A DNA stretch of 8,187 nt from Planctomycetaceae bacterium (lineage in GTDB: Bacteria > Planctomycetota > Planctomycetia > Pirellulales > UBA1268): assembly GCA_947464585.1 (NCBI GenBank), contig CANHYS010000066.1:1-8187 (forward strand), in the 5' to 3' direction. Both the position numbers and the translations under genes were made by a program. Positions 1 through 6,320 of this stretch are shown one piece after another (the first letter of the stretch is position 1; each line of letters begins with the position of its first letter). Under the pieces are notes generated by a model. It was not told where the DNA came from. It saw only the letters and a list, made by a program, of their open reading frames with translations, and did not search any database.

Positions 1-2873
1 TCACCGCCACGCGAGAGCGGCACATAGAGCACCATCGTGCCGACGAGCCTGCTCCGAACGAGGGCCAGCTGATCCCGCGTCGCTTCCGTCTCGCCCGCGA
101 GCAGCGCCGCAAAGAGCCTTCCGATCGACGCCTTGCCCGTGCGGCGTCGCCGGGACGGCGGCTGACCCCCACTCCGCATCCCGGCCCCATGCAGCCGCGC
201 CGACAATATCCAGAGCGTCTCGCTCGCCTGCACCGCCGCTTCGATCATCTGTTCGGCGGCGGCATCACGGTGCCACCGCAGCTTGTCAAACTCGGTGGGC
301 GACATCCCCGGAGGCGGCGTGGCATCGCGACCAGCCACCGTGGCGGCCGCGCGGATCAGCGTGCGTCGCAGCCGCCGCACCGAATGCCGCCAGCCGGAAA
401 CCGCATCGATTTCAGCCTGCGACGGGCTCGTGCTCGCAGCCGCATCACTCGTGCACCACGCCACCACCGCATCCGCGAGCAGCCGAAACACGCCCGTCAT
501 GAATTCAGCCGCACTCTCCACTGCCGCCACGCCCGCCAGCGTCGAGCCGCCGCCGCCTTCCATATCGAGCATGCCACCATCGACCCCGTCGTCAGTGGAG
601 TCGCGCCAGACCATCGACTCATAGGCCGACGCCACCCGCTCCTCGCCGCTGTCATCGTCATCCGTCTGTTCGTCGGCGAAGTCGTCATGGAGACCGTCGG
701 CGTCCCGCGCCGGCCGCCTGCCATCCCCCGGTTCGCGACCGGTCGCGGCCGCCTCGATCACTTCGGCCACGCCGCTGGTGTTGGCCTCGATCAGTTCGAT
801 AAACCGGCGGACGCGGAGCCTGGCCGTCTCTGATCGGTCGGCACAGGCACGTGTCATCCACCGCACGGCCTCCCCCATCCAGACGGCGCCGGAGCGATCG
901 ATCGCCGGGCCCTCCAGTAACGACGCCCAATGGATGAGCAGTCCCATCGCGCCATCGAGATCCCCCTCGCGGAGCAGGCAATCGGTGGCCTGCGCGTGCG
1001 TCTCGGGCGACGAGAACGACGCCACCTCCTCCCGCCAGAAGCCAGGCGGCGGTGGTAGGGGTGCGGTCTCGCGGCGGCGCGTGAGCGCCGCGATCACCTC
1101 CCGGGCCGAGTCGTAGACCTCGCGGCCGGAGAGATGCGGCACACCCGATACCGTCGTCGTCGCGAACCGATCCCACCAGCCACCGAGCTGTTCGCCAGCG
1201 TCCGCTGCCCGCGCCGCCGCATTCGGCGGTCCGTCGAGTGCGGCCTGTCGCCATACGGCGGCATACCCGTCGAGGATCGATTCCGTGATCCCCACGAGAT
1301 CATCCACGCGTGGATCGGTCAGGCTCTCACCCCCGGGTTCATGCAGGGGAAACTGTCCGCCCAAGCCGAGGATGTTCCACGGATCGACCACCGCGCCACA
1401 GGCCACCGCCCGCATGAGCACCGCGGTGGCGGCATCGAGCTGATCCAGGGCGGCGGTGGTTTCTCTCTCGCAGATGCTCTCATCGGCGCCTGCCGCCTGC
1501 CGCAATGACTGCTGCGCCGCCACGACGCGGCTGGTGATCCTGGCCGCCATACGGGCCGACGCCGCAGGCACCATGCCGGCCATCCGTTCCGCGCCGTCCG
1601 CGCGGCCCAGTCTCGCGAGCACGGCCGCCAACGCCACGCTCTCCACCTGTCGCGCCCGCCGGCTGGCGAGCAGGCTGTTGATGTGCCGCCGTACGCCACC
1701 GAAGGGCTGGCGCAGACGGCGGGTCTCATCGTCCAAAAACTGCCGATGATCCGCCGGCAACTGCGTCATCAGCCAGCGGTAGAACTCGTCGCGGTAGCCG
1801 GCGATCCGCGGGAGCAGGTCGGCCAGTGGCAGGCTTGCGGAGGTCGCTCCCGGCCCGTGACCGGACAGCCCCGAGGCCATCAGGATCACGCCCGCCAACA
1901 CGGCCGCCGACTCGCGCCGCAGCTGCGACTGCCGCTCAGGCCCGAGATCGGCAGGCGACTCGACCGCCGCCTCGGCCCACGACAGGATGCCGTCGAGTGT
2001 GGCCTGCTGCACCACCATGCGCCGGTAGAAGCCCTGGCCGTCGATGCGGGCGGGATCCCACAGGCCGAACAGATAGTTGGGCCGACTCGCTGCGGGATGA
2101 AGAAAATCAAACGCGCGCGGATCGAATGCCAGTTCTTCCAGCATGGCGAGTTCGAAGTCGGCCTGCCGCAGGAGCGGTTCAGGCGCCTGTTCGAGGATCG
2201 CCATCGCATCCTCCACCAGCCGGCGGTAGCGGCCGTGCGCAGCGCCCGCTCCGCGGATGAACAGCGGCACCGGCCGGACCCGCTCGTGTGGATAGGGCTC
2301 CGAGAGCTGGCCGTTTTCCAGCACGGCCACCGGCCGCCAGCCGACGTAGTCGTTGAGCCGGACAATCGCCTGCCGCACGATGGCGTCGAGATCGGCACCA
2401 GCCACGTCGCTGGCCAGATCGCCGGCCAGGATGGCCTGTGCTGCCGCCATCAGGAAAAAGGGCCGCTCAAAACCACCCGGCGGCTGATGCTCGAGCAGAT
2501 CGCTGTGGAAGGCACGGTAGGCCGGCAGCAATCGGGAGAAGAGCAGGTCGAGCACCGCCCTGGCCTGCGTGGCGTCCCGAAATGCGGCCTCGGTTGCCGC
2601 AAGCGCCTCCAACCGCTCGGCGAGAAGAACGGACACACGGGCCGCGGCATCGGGCCGCTCCACGATCGGGCCGGCGGCGGCGGTCGCAGAGTGCTCGGGG
2701 GCCGACTCGACAGCCTCAAAAACGGCATTCATCGCCCGCCAGACGGTCGGATCGAAGGCCCCGGACGAGAAGTTCAGATACCCCAATACAACGGCCGCGG
2801 GATCGCTCGGTCGGGTCCGCTTCGGATCGGCCTGCGGGGTGGGTCCGGAATCGGTGGGGGAGTCCTGCCGCAT
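1..2873 (-). CDS. Very large protein of unknown function, probably planctomycete-specific (C-terminus beyond window)
   Basis: Reading the minus strand from the ATG at 2873-2871 gives 957 uninterrupted codons to the left window edge, so the stop is outside. An in-frame TGA lies eight codons upstream of the ATG, which bounds the N-terminus; a TTG two codons upstream, behind GAGG, is an alternative start. I do not recognise a characterised family. Visible features are a polar, Pro-rich start (residues 1-25), the block GYLNFSSGAFDP (31-42), and the aromatic block FDFLHPAASRPNYLFGLWDP (255-274), followed by an RIDGQGFYRR stretch. Long Ala/Leu/Arg-rich, apparently helical regions come next, then a strongly acidic segment (about 724-745, many Asp/Glu) and a basic patch (PSRRRRTGK) near the visible end. 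I see no signal peptide or membrane segment, so it is probably cytoplasmic. From memory, similar YLNFSSG and FGLWDP-type blocks occur in long hypothetical proteins of planctomycetes; this is recollection, not a search. It is divergent from the beta-propeller gene. The reading frame is secure; the function is unknown. Confidence 0.85.
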   Translation of the reverse strand, partial: MRQDSPTDSGPTPQADPKRTRPSDPAAVVLGYLNFSSGAFDPTVWRAMNAVFEAVESAPEHSATAAAGPIVERPDAAARVSVLLAERLEALAATEAAFRDATQARAVLDLLFSRLLPAYRAFHSDLLEHQPPGGFERPFFLMAAAQAILAGDLASDVAGADLDAIVRQAIVRLNDYVGWRPVAVLENGQLSEPYPHERVRPVPLFIRGAGAAHGRYRRLVEDAMAILEQAPEPLLRQADFELAMLEELAFDPRAFDFLHPAASRPNYLFGLWDPARIDGQGFYRRMVVQQATLDGILSWAEAAVESPADLGPERQSQLRRESAAVLAGVILMASGLSGHGPGATSASLPLADLLPRIAGYRDEFYRWLMTQLPADHRQFLDDETRRLRQPFGGVRRHINSLLASRRARQVESVALAAVLARLGRADGAERMAGMVPAASARMAARITSRVVAAQQSLRQAAGADESICERETTAALDQLDAATAVLMRAVACGAVVDPWNILGLGGQFPLHEPGGESLTDPRVDDLVGITESILDGYAAVWRQAALDGPPNAAARAADAGEQLGGWWDRFATTTVSGVPHLSGREVYDSAREVIAALTRRRETAPLPPPPGFWREEVASFSSPETHAQATDCLLREGDLDGAMGLLIHWASLLEGPAIDRSGAVWMGEAVRWMTRACADRSETARLRVRRFIELIEANTSGVAEVIEAAATGREPGDGRRPARDADGLHDDFADEQTDDDDSGEERVASAYESMVWRDSTDDGVDGGMLDMEGGGGSTLAGVAAVESAAEFMTGVFRLLADAVVAWCTSDAAASTSPSQAEIDAVSGWRHSVRRLRRTLIRAAATVAGRDATPPPGMSPTEFDKLRWHRDAAAEQMIEAAVQASETLWILSARLHGAGMRSGGQPPSRRRRTGKASIGRLFAALLAGETEATRDQLALVRSRLVGTMVLYVPLSRGG

Positions 2874-2946
2874 CGGCAATGGTGCCTCGTTGTTTCACGC
2901 TCGTCCGGGGGCGGCACGGGCCTCGGGGATCGCGCCGGAAGGCCTG

Positions 2947-2989
2947 GAGTTTAGCAGTTTCGCCGACCATGATTTCGTGGGCTAAACTC
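2947..2989. repeat. 9-base inverted repeat GAGTTTAGC / GCTAAACTC with 25-base spacer
   Basis: The arms at 2947-2955 and 2981-2989 are exact reverse complements. Read toward each gene, each arm presents GCTAAACTC, containing TAAACT, which resembles a -10 hexamer. The plus-strand copy ends about 77 bases before the ATG at 3067, and the minus-strand copy ends about 73 bases before the ATG at 2873. The arrangement could be a pair of back-to-back promoters or an operator for a dimeric regulator. No good -35 box accompanies either copy, so this is a candidate only. Confidence 0.4.
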
Positions 2990-3024
2990 GAAAGGCGGGA
3001 ATCCGGTCCCGCCGCTTCCGATGT

Positions 3025-3054
3025 CCAGTCCTTGAGAATCCAGTCCTTGAGAAT
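3025..3054 (+). repeat. Perfect 15-base tandem duplication just upstream of the beta-propeller gene
   Basis: The unit CCAGTCCTTGAGAAT occurs twice with no gap, at 3025-3039 and 3040-3054. It ends 12 bases before the ATG at 3067, so it would lie in the 5' leader of that mRNA. It could be a recent slippage duplication or a doubled binding site. Nothing else in the sequence distinguishes these options. Confidence 0.9.
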
Positions 3055-3066
3055 CAGGCCTCTGAC

Positions 3067-4446
3067 ATGATCGCCAGGATTCACGCCCGAGCCCATCTGA
3101 GCCTGCTCCTGCTGCTGGCGGTCGCTTCCGGGGCCGTCGCCCCCACCCAGGCCGTCGGACAGTCCTGCCTTGCCGGCACGGCCGCCGACGAATTCACTGC
3201 CGACGCGGCAGGACTGAGACGGGAGTGGATTCTGCAACTGCCTTACGTGGCCAGTGGTTACAGCCTGAATCAGGTGGTGGTGGGAGACGGTCTCGTCGTG
3301 GCCCAGACCACTGATGGAACCGTCCACGCCGTGCAGGCCGCCCCCTGGGACGAGGGCTCCCCGGCGGCAGATGCTCCGAGGCCAGGATCGTTGCTCTGGT
3401 CACAGCGGGTCGGCACAGGCGGCGGCCCGATCACGCGGGCCGGCATCGGCACCGATCTCGTCGTGGTACCCCATGATCGGGGCATCACCGGCCTGGAACG
3501 AGCGACTGGCCATCTCCGCTGGCAAGAACCATTCAGTGAGATCGTGTCGGGCGGCGCAACCGTGATCGGCAACTGGGTCTATGTGCCCAGCTCGCCAGGG
3601 ATCGTCAACCGCTTCGCCGTCACTCCTCTGCGACAGCCGGTGGAAACCACGACCGCGGATGACAAACGGGCGGCAGCGCCGACCGGCAAGAAGGCCGCCA
3701 AGAAGACGAAGACGAAGCGGCAACGGAAGGAGAGCCTCGCGCCCATCGCCATTCATGCCGGCGGCAATAACCACGTCGAAATCGCGCCGATCCAACTGGT
3801 TGACGGCGTGCTCTGGTGCACATCGGACGGGTTGCTGGTCACCCTTCAGCCCGGCGAACTTGACTGGCGGCGGCTCGAATTCTCGCTGGAAAACCCGCCG
3901 GCGGGTTCTCCCGTGGTGCGGGACCGCAGTATTTTCGCCGCCACGACGGCGGGCGACCTGGCTCGAATCGATCTCCCCGTCAAAAAGACGGGACTGCAGC
4001 TGGCCTGGCACACCGTGCTGCCAGGCCCCGCCTTCTCCGGGCCGTTTCTCTCCGGCGACACGGTCGTCGTATCGCTCGGCGATCTGGGGATCGCCGCCTA
4101 TTCCGCCGAGACGGGCGTCGAACGCTGGCAGACCTGCCTGACCGGCAAAATCCTTGCCGTCGGTGGCGGCCGGGTGTGGCTCATCGATGAGCTGGGGAAA
4201 CTGTCCGCCTTCGACCTTGCCGATGGCTCCCCCCGCGAGCGGCTCTGCCTTGGACCGTTCACCCTGCCGGTGGTCAACATCCACTCCGACCGGCTGCTGC
4301 TGGCCTCTTCATCGGGCATGCTTGTGAGCCTGGCACCGCGTGCGACAGGCACGCCCACCCCCGCCGAGGCAGCCGATCCAGCCGCTACCTCGCCCGTTGC
4401 ACCGGCACGCGAGCCTTCGGATCCTGCCGCCACGCCTCGACCATGA
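3067..4446 (+). CDS. Exported PQQ-type (BamB-like) beta-propeller repeat protein
   Basis: This 459-residue protein has a typical Sec signal peptide: a basic N-terminus (MIARIHARAH), then a Leu-rich core (11-24) and likely cleavage near residue 29-33. Cys34 is not in a good lipobox, so a lipoprotein is unlikely. The mature part shows repeated propeller blades of the PQQ/quinoprotein-like kind, each pairing a 'GDGLVVAQTTDGTVHAV' type strand set with a following Trp: residues 66-89, 126-152 (ending GHLRW), 162-183, 243-260, 285-302, 328-354 (AAYSAETGVERW) and 363-386. Such propellers act as extracytoplasmic scaffolds or, with cofactor, as dehydrogenases; I see no basis for claiming cofactor binding. 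Two oddities stand out: a Lys/Arg-rich insert at about 199-222, and a Pro/Ala/Thr-rich tail from about 427 whose last codons overlap the convergent mtfA gene. A weak AGG at 3056-3058 precedes the start. Family assignment is good; the precise role is unknown. Confidence 0.85.
   Translation: MIARIHARAHLSLLLLLAVASGAVAPTQAVGQSCLAGTAADEFTADAAGLRREWILQLPYVASGYSLNQVVVGDGLVVAQTTDGTVHAVQAAPWDEGSPAADAPRPGSLLWSQRVGTGGGPITRAGIGTDLVVVPHDRGITGLERATGHLRWQEPFSEIVSGGATVIGNWVYVPSSPGIVNRFAVTPLRQPVETTTADDKRAAAPTGKKAAKKTKTKRQRKESLAPIAIHAGGNNHVEIAPIQLVDGVLWCTSDGLLVTLQPGELDWRRLEFSLENPPAGSPVVRDRSIFAATTAGDLARIDLPVKKTGLQLAWHTVLPGPAFSGPFLSGDTVVVSLGDLGIAAYSAETGVERWQTCLTGKILAVGGGRVWLIDELGKLSAFDLADGSPRERLCLGPFTLPVVNIHSDRLLLASSSGMLVSLAPRATGTPTPAEAADPAATSPVAPAREPSDPAATPRP
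4385..4446. other. 62-base tail-to-tail overlap of convergent genes
   Basis: The plus-strand beta-propeller gene stops with TGA at 4444-4446, while the minus-strand mtfA gene stops with TAG at 4387-4385. The shared bases encode the low-complexity Pro/Ala tail of the propeller protein and the basic C-terminus of MtfA (ending VPVQRAR). There is no room for a conventional intergenic terminator between the two, so each transcript probably runs antisense into the other. Confidence 0.85.
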
Positions 4447-5170
4447 GCGTGTAGAGGTCGCGATCGTACCGGTGGAGCCGGTGCGGATCCTGGAAGAAAC
4501 ACTCGCTCGCCACCGCGAAAAACTCCCCGGGCCCCTCGGCGGCGTAGTCGTCGAACGCGACGAACCGCCCCTCGTCGAGCGCCTCCGCGAATCGTTCCCG
4601 GCAGTCGAGCATCCCCCGCGTCCACTCGCGCCTCGCGGTTGCCGATGCCAACGGCGGAACACCGTCGATCTCACCGTCGAGCAGGTCGATGGCGTGGGCA
4701 CACTCGTGGATCACCACGCTCCGCGGTCCGTCGCGAAGCCGGCCGCCCTCGACCACCCGCGGCCAGGAGAGCACCATGCTGCCACCGTTCCAGGTCTCAC
4801 CCAGCCGCGGTTCCTTCCACAGCAACTCACCGCCACCGTCCAGCGGCGTCGACCGCTTCCCGAAATAGTCTCCCGGATAGACGAGCACCGACTGCAGGCG
4901 GTCGAAGAACTCGTCGGGTATCCCCAGCACGATCAGGCCGGCCTGGCCGGCGATCGACACGCGGACCTCGTCGTCGATTTCCATGCCGCCACAGCCCTCG
5001 AACCGCTTCTCGGCGACGAAGATCGCGATCCACGCCTGCAGCCGCTCCCGCTCGGCATCGGCGAGCCACTGCATCTGCCGCAGGTTTCGCCTGAGGATGT
5101 CGTTCCAGAACGGCGGCAACGGCCGCGCCTGGATCGAGCGGCGTCGTCGGGACCGGAGCCAGCCAAACAT
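4385..5170 (-). CDS. mtfA: MtfA-type zinc-dependent peptidase
   Basis: The 261-residue product matches the M90/MtfA family in length (E. coli MtfA is about 265 residues) and architecture. The zinc-binding motif is HECAHAIDLLDG at residues 155-166: His155 and His159 as ligands, Glu156 catalytic, and the family's Asp after the second His region. A downstream block, PGEFFAVASECFF (214-226), corresponds to the conserved segment carrying the likely third zinc ligand. Upstream, an LVYPGDYF block and a GSMVLSW strand also fit the family. In E. coli, MtfA binds the glucose repressor Mlc (DgsA) and has peptidase activity; no partner is visible here. I chose the ATG at 5170 because it gives the short basic start MFGWLRSRRR typical of the family. 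An upstream TTG at 5254 would add 28 poorly conserved-looking residues and overlap the preceding gene. No clear Shine-Dalgarno sequence is present. It lies 23 bases after the small membrane gene and overlaps the convergent beta-propeller gene by 62 bases. Confidence 0.88.
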   Translation of the reverse strand: MFGWLRSRRRRSIQARPLPPFWNDILRRNLRQMQWLADAERERLQAWIAIFVAEKRFEGCGGMEIDDEVRVSIAGQAGLIVLGIPDEFFDRLQSVLVYPGDYFGKRSTPLDGGGELLWKEPRLGETWNGGSMVLSWPRVVEGGRLRDGPRSVVIHECAHAIDLLDGEIDGVPPLASATARREWTRGMLDCRERFAEALDEGRFVAFDDYAAEGPGEFFAVASECFFQDPHRLHRYDRDLYTLMVEAWRQDPKARVPVQRAR

Positions 5171-5193
5171 AGAGACACCCGTGGCGTCCGATG

Positions 5194-5346
5194 CTATGGC
5201 TTCAAGGGCAGCGGCATCCGCCGGAAGAACAGGTCCAATGCCAGGATCAGACAACCGCTCGACACGGCGACGAACGACAGCAGCAGCATCGCCGTGTAGA
5301 CGTTCATCGGTGGACGCGGAGCACTTGGATTCGAATCGTCTGCCAT
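5194..5346 (-). CDS. Small single-pass membrane protein of unknown function
   Basis: This is a 50-residue protein: a short polar, Pro-containing N-terminus (MADDSNPSAPRPPMN), one hydrophobic segment at about residues 17-41 (VYTAMLLLSF through LALDLF), then a basic turn FRR and a short Pro/Leu tail. Positive residues after the membrane segment suggest that the C-terminus is cytoplasmic. I chose the ATG at 5346. An in-frame GTG at 5424 would add 26 charged residues and overlap the preceding gene. The gene sits 46 bases after the stop of the coiled-coil gene and 23 bases before mtfA, as expected for a member of the same run. No Shine-Dalgarno sequence is obvious. A coherent membrane segment in frame within the gene run supports a real gene; the family is not one I can name. 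It could be a small partner of the coiled-coil membrane protein upstream, which is inference from position only. Confidence 0.65.
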   Translation of the reverse strand: MADDSNPSAPRPPMNVYTAMLLLSFVAVSSGCLILALDLFFRRMPLPLKP

Positions 5347-5392
5347 GGTATTCAGGATGGTTCGGGGTCTGGCGGCAGTCTCGGTCGCTGGA

Positions 5393-6220
5393 TCACGCTT
5401 TGAGTCGCGTGGTGACCTTGTCACCCCGCTGGACGATGCCCCGCGAGTATTCCCTGACGAGCACGGCGACTGCCCGGTCGGGCTTCACGCTCTTCACGAT
5501 CGCACGGCCAAGATACTCGTCGTTGCGATAGACCTCGATCTGGTGGCCAGTCTGGAGGCCGTCGTCGAAGCCCAGCGACACCTCGATGGCATCGTCTGCC
5601 ACAGCCATGACAACGCCGTTCATCGTCGGCACGCGGTCCTTTGGCAGGCTGTCGAGCGACAGTCCGTTCTGCTTCAGGAGCAGGCGGGCCTGGGCGACCT
5701 GCTTTTCCAACTGTGACTTCCGCTCGTTGGCGATCTCGAGGAACGACTCCTTTTCGTGCAACTGTCCGGCTATCTCCGCCGCTCGGGTCACCTGCGAGTC
5801 AACCTTCTGCTGCTTGTCTCGCACCTCGGCCTGGAGTTTCGTGACTTCCTCCCGGGCCCGGGTAAGGTCCGCCTCGACGGTAGCCAGATCGGCAATCTTC
5901 TTCTGCATCTCCGTCAGCTTGTCATCGCGAGCGTCTTTGAGCGTCTTGAGCTCTTTATCCTTCTCGATGAGCGCCTGCTGAAACTTGGCGACCACCTGGT
6001 CGCGGGCCGCCTCCGACGTGGCGACGTTCGCCGTCAGCCGCGTGATCTCCTGATTGAGACTGGTCTCCTCGGCCTTGAGCTTGTCCAGGTCCTCCTGCTT
6101 CTTCTTGGCAACTTCCTGCCAGTTGACGTGCGACGAATAGATCGCGACGGCAAAGCTCATGAGCATCAGGCTCATGACGAAGACACCAAACACGAAAATC
6201 TTGCCGAGGACGTTTTTCAT
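5393..6220 (-). CDS. Membrane-anchored long coiled-coil protein with C-terminal beta domain
   Basis: The 275-residue product has three parts. Residues about 6-28 (GKIFVFGVFVMSLMLMSFAV...) form one membrane anchor directly after a Lys-bearing start. Residues about 35-184 are rich in Lys, Glu, Gln, Ala and Leu with heptad-like spacing, a long coiled coil. Residues about 198-275 form a compact domain with alternating Val/Ile strands, containing NGVVMAVADDAIEVSLG, DDGLQTGHQIEVYR and a final GIVQRGDKV. This last part reminds me of the small beta-barrel seen at the end of FlgT and some MreC-like envelope proteins, a resemblance in pattern only. The anchor-out topology suggests a periplasmic coiled coil. 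I chose the ATG at 6220 because it places the anchor at the N-terminus; an ATG at 6268 would add 16 polar residues and has a slightly better upstream purine tract. It follows lnt by 100 bases. Similar proteins are, as I recall, common in planctomycetes. The function is unknown. Confidence 0.82.
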   Translation of the reverse strand: MKNVLGKIFVFGVFVMSLMLMSFAVAIYSSHVNWQEVAKKKQEDLDKLKAEETSLNQEITRLTANVATSEAARDQVVAKFQQALIEKDKELKTLKDARDDKLTEMQKKIADLATVEADLTRAREEVTKLQAEVRDKQQKVDSQVTRAAEIAGQLHEKESFLEIANERKSQLEKQVAQARLLLKQNGLSLDSLPKDRVPTMNGVVMAVADDAIEVSLGFDDGLQTGHQIEVYRNDEYLGRAIVKSVKPDRAVAVLVREYSRGIVQRGDKVTTRLKA

Positions 6221-6320
6221 GGTCGAACCACTGCGCTCGCGGAATGGCGACGTTTCAACGGGCGGCATGAGACCGCTTCCCGCCCGCTCCCATCAGCCTA
6301 CGGCTTGATCGGCAGGCGGG
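6221..6320 (-). promoter_or_regulatory. 100-base spacer between lnt and the coiled-coil gene, with a possible hairpin
   Basis: This is the longest gap in the minus-strand run. It contains complementary 7-base arms, CGGGCGG at 6259-6265 and CCGCCCG at 6280-6286, with a 14-base loop. On the minus strand the hairpin is followed by TTGAAACG and not by a T-run, so it is not a convincing intrinsic terminator. The spacer could hold a secondary promoter for the coiled-coil gene, but I find no clear -35/-10 pair. Confidence 0.25.

Larger units (their letters stand above)
2874..3066. promoter_or_regulatory. Divergent intergenic spacer between the large unknown gene and the beta-propeller gene
   Basis: This 193-base spacer is the only sizeable non-coding stretch in the window and must hold the 5' signals of both divergent genes. 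It contains a 9-base inverted repeat (2947-2955 and 2981-2989) and a perfect 15-base tandem duplication (3025-3054). I see no convincing TTGACA-like -35 box for either gene. For the plus-strand gene the only Shine-Dalgarno-like match is AGG at 3056-3058, eight bases before the ATG. For the minus-strand gene GAGG lies about ten bases before the ATG. A promoter role follows from the gene arrangement and is not proven by consensus matches. Confidence 0.5.

Noticed and set aside
1683..2954. 423-codon open frame on the plus strand
   Set aside because: It lies opposite the large minus-strand gene. Its translation is rich in Arg, Gly, Pro and His with no motif or hydrophobic core pattern, as expected for the antisense of a GC-rich gene. 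The minus frame has coherent protein-like sequence throughout.
3025..3054. The 15-base duplication considered as a CRISPR or attachment site
   Set aside because: There are only two directly abutting copies with no spacers, no integrase or cas gene nearby, and no flanking mobile element.
2716..3327. 203-codon open frame on the minus strand across the divergent spacer
   Set aside because: It overlaps both the start of the large minus-strand gene (in another frame) and the signal peptide of the beta-propeller gene. It has no recognisable domain, and its KDWILKDW repeat is only the translated 15-base duplication.
3400..4284. 294-codon open frame on the minus strand
   Set aside because: It is antisense to the beta-propeller gene, which has a clear signal peptide and blade repeats. 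The antisense product shows no domain.
6259..6286. GC-rich hairpin considered as a terminator after lnt
   Set aside because: The arms are only 7 bases with a 14-base loop, and there is no T-run on the minus strand after the hairpin. It is kept only as a low-confidence spacer note.
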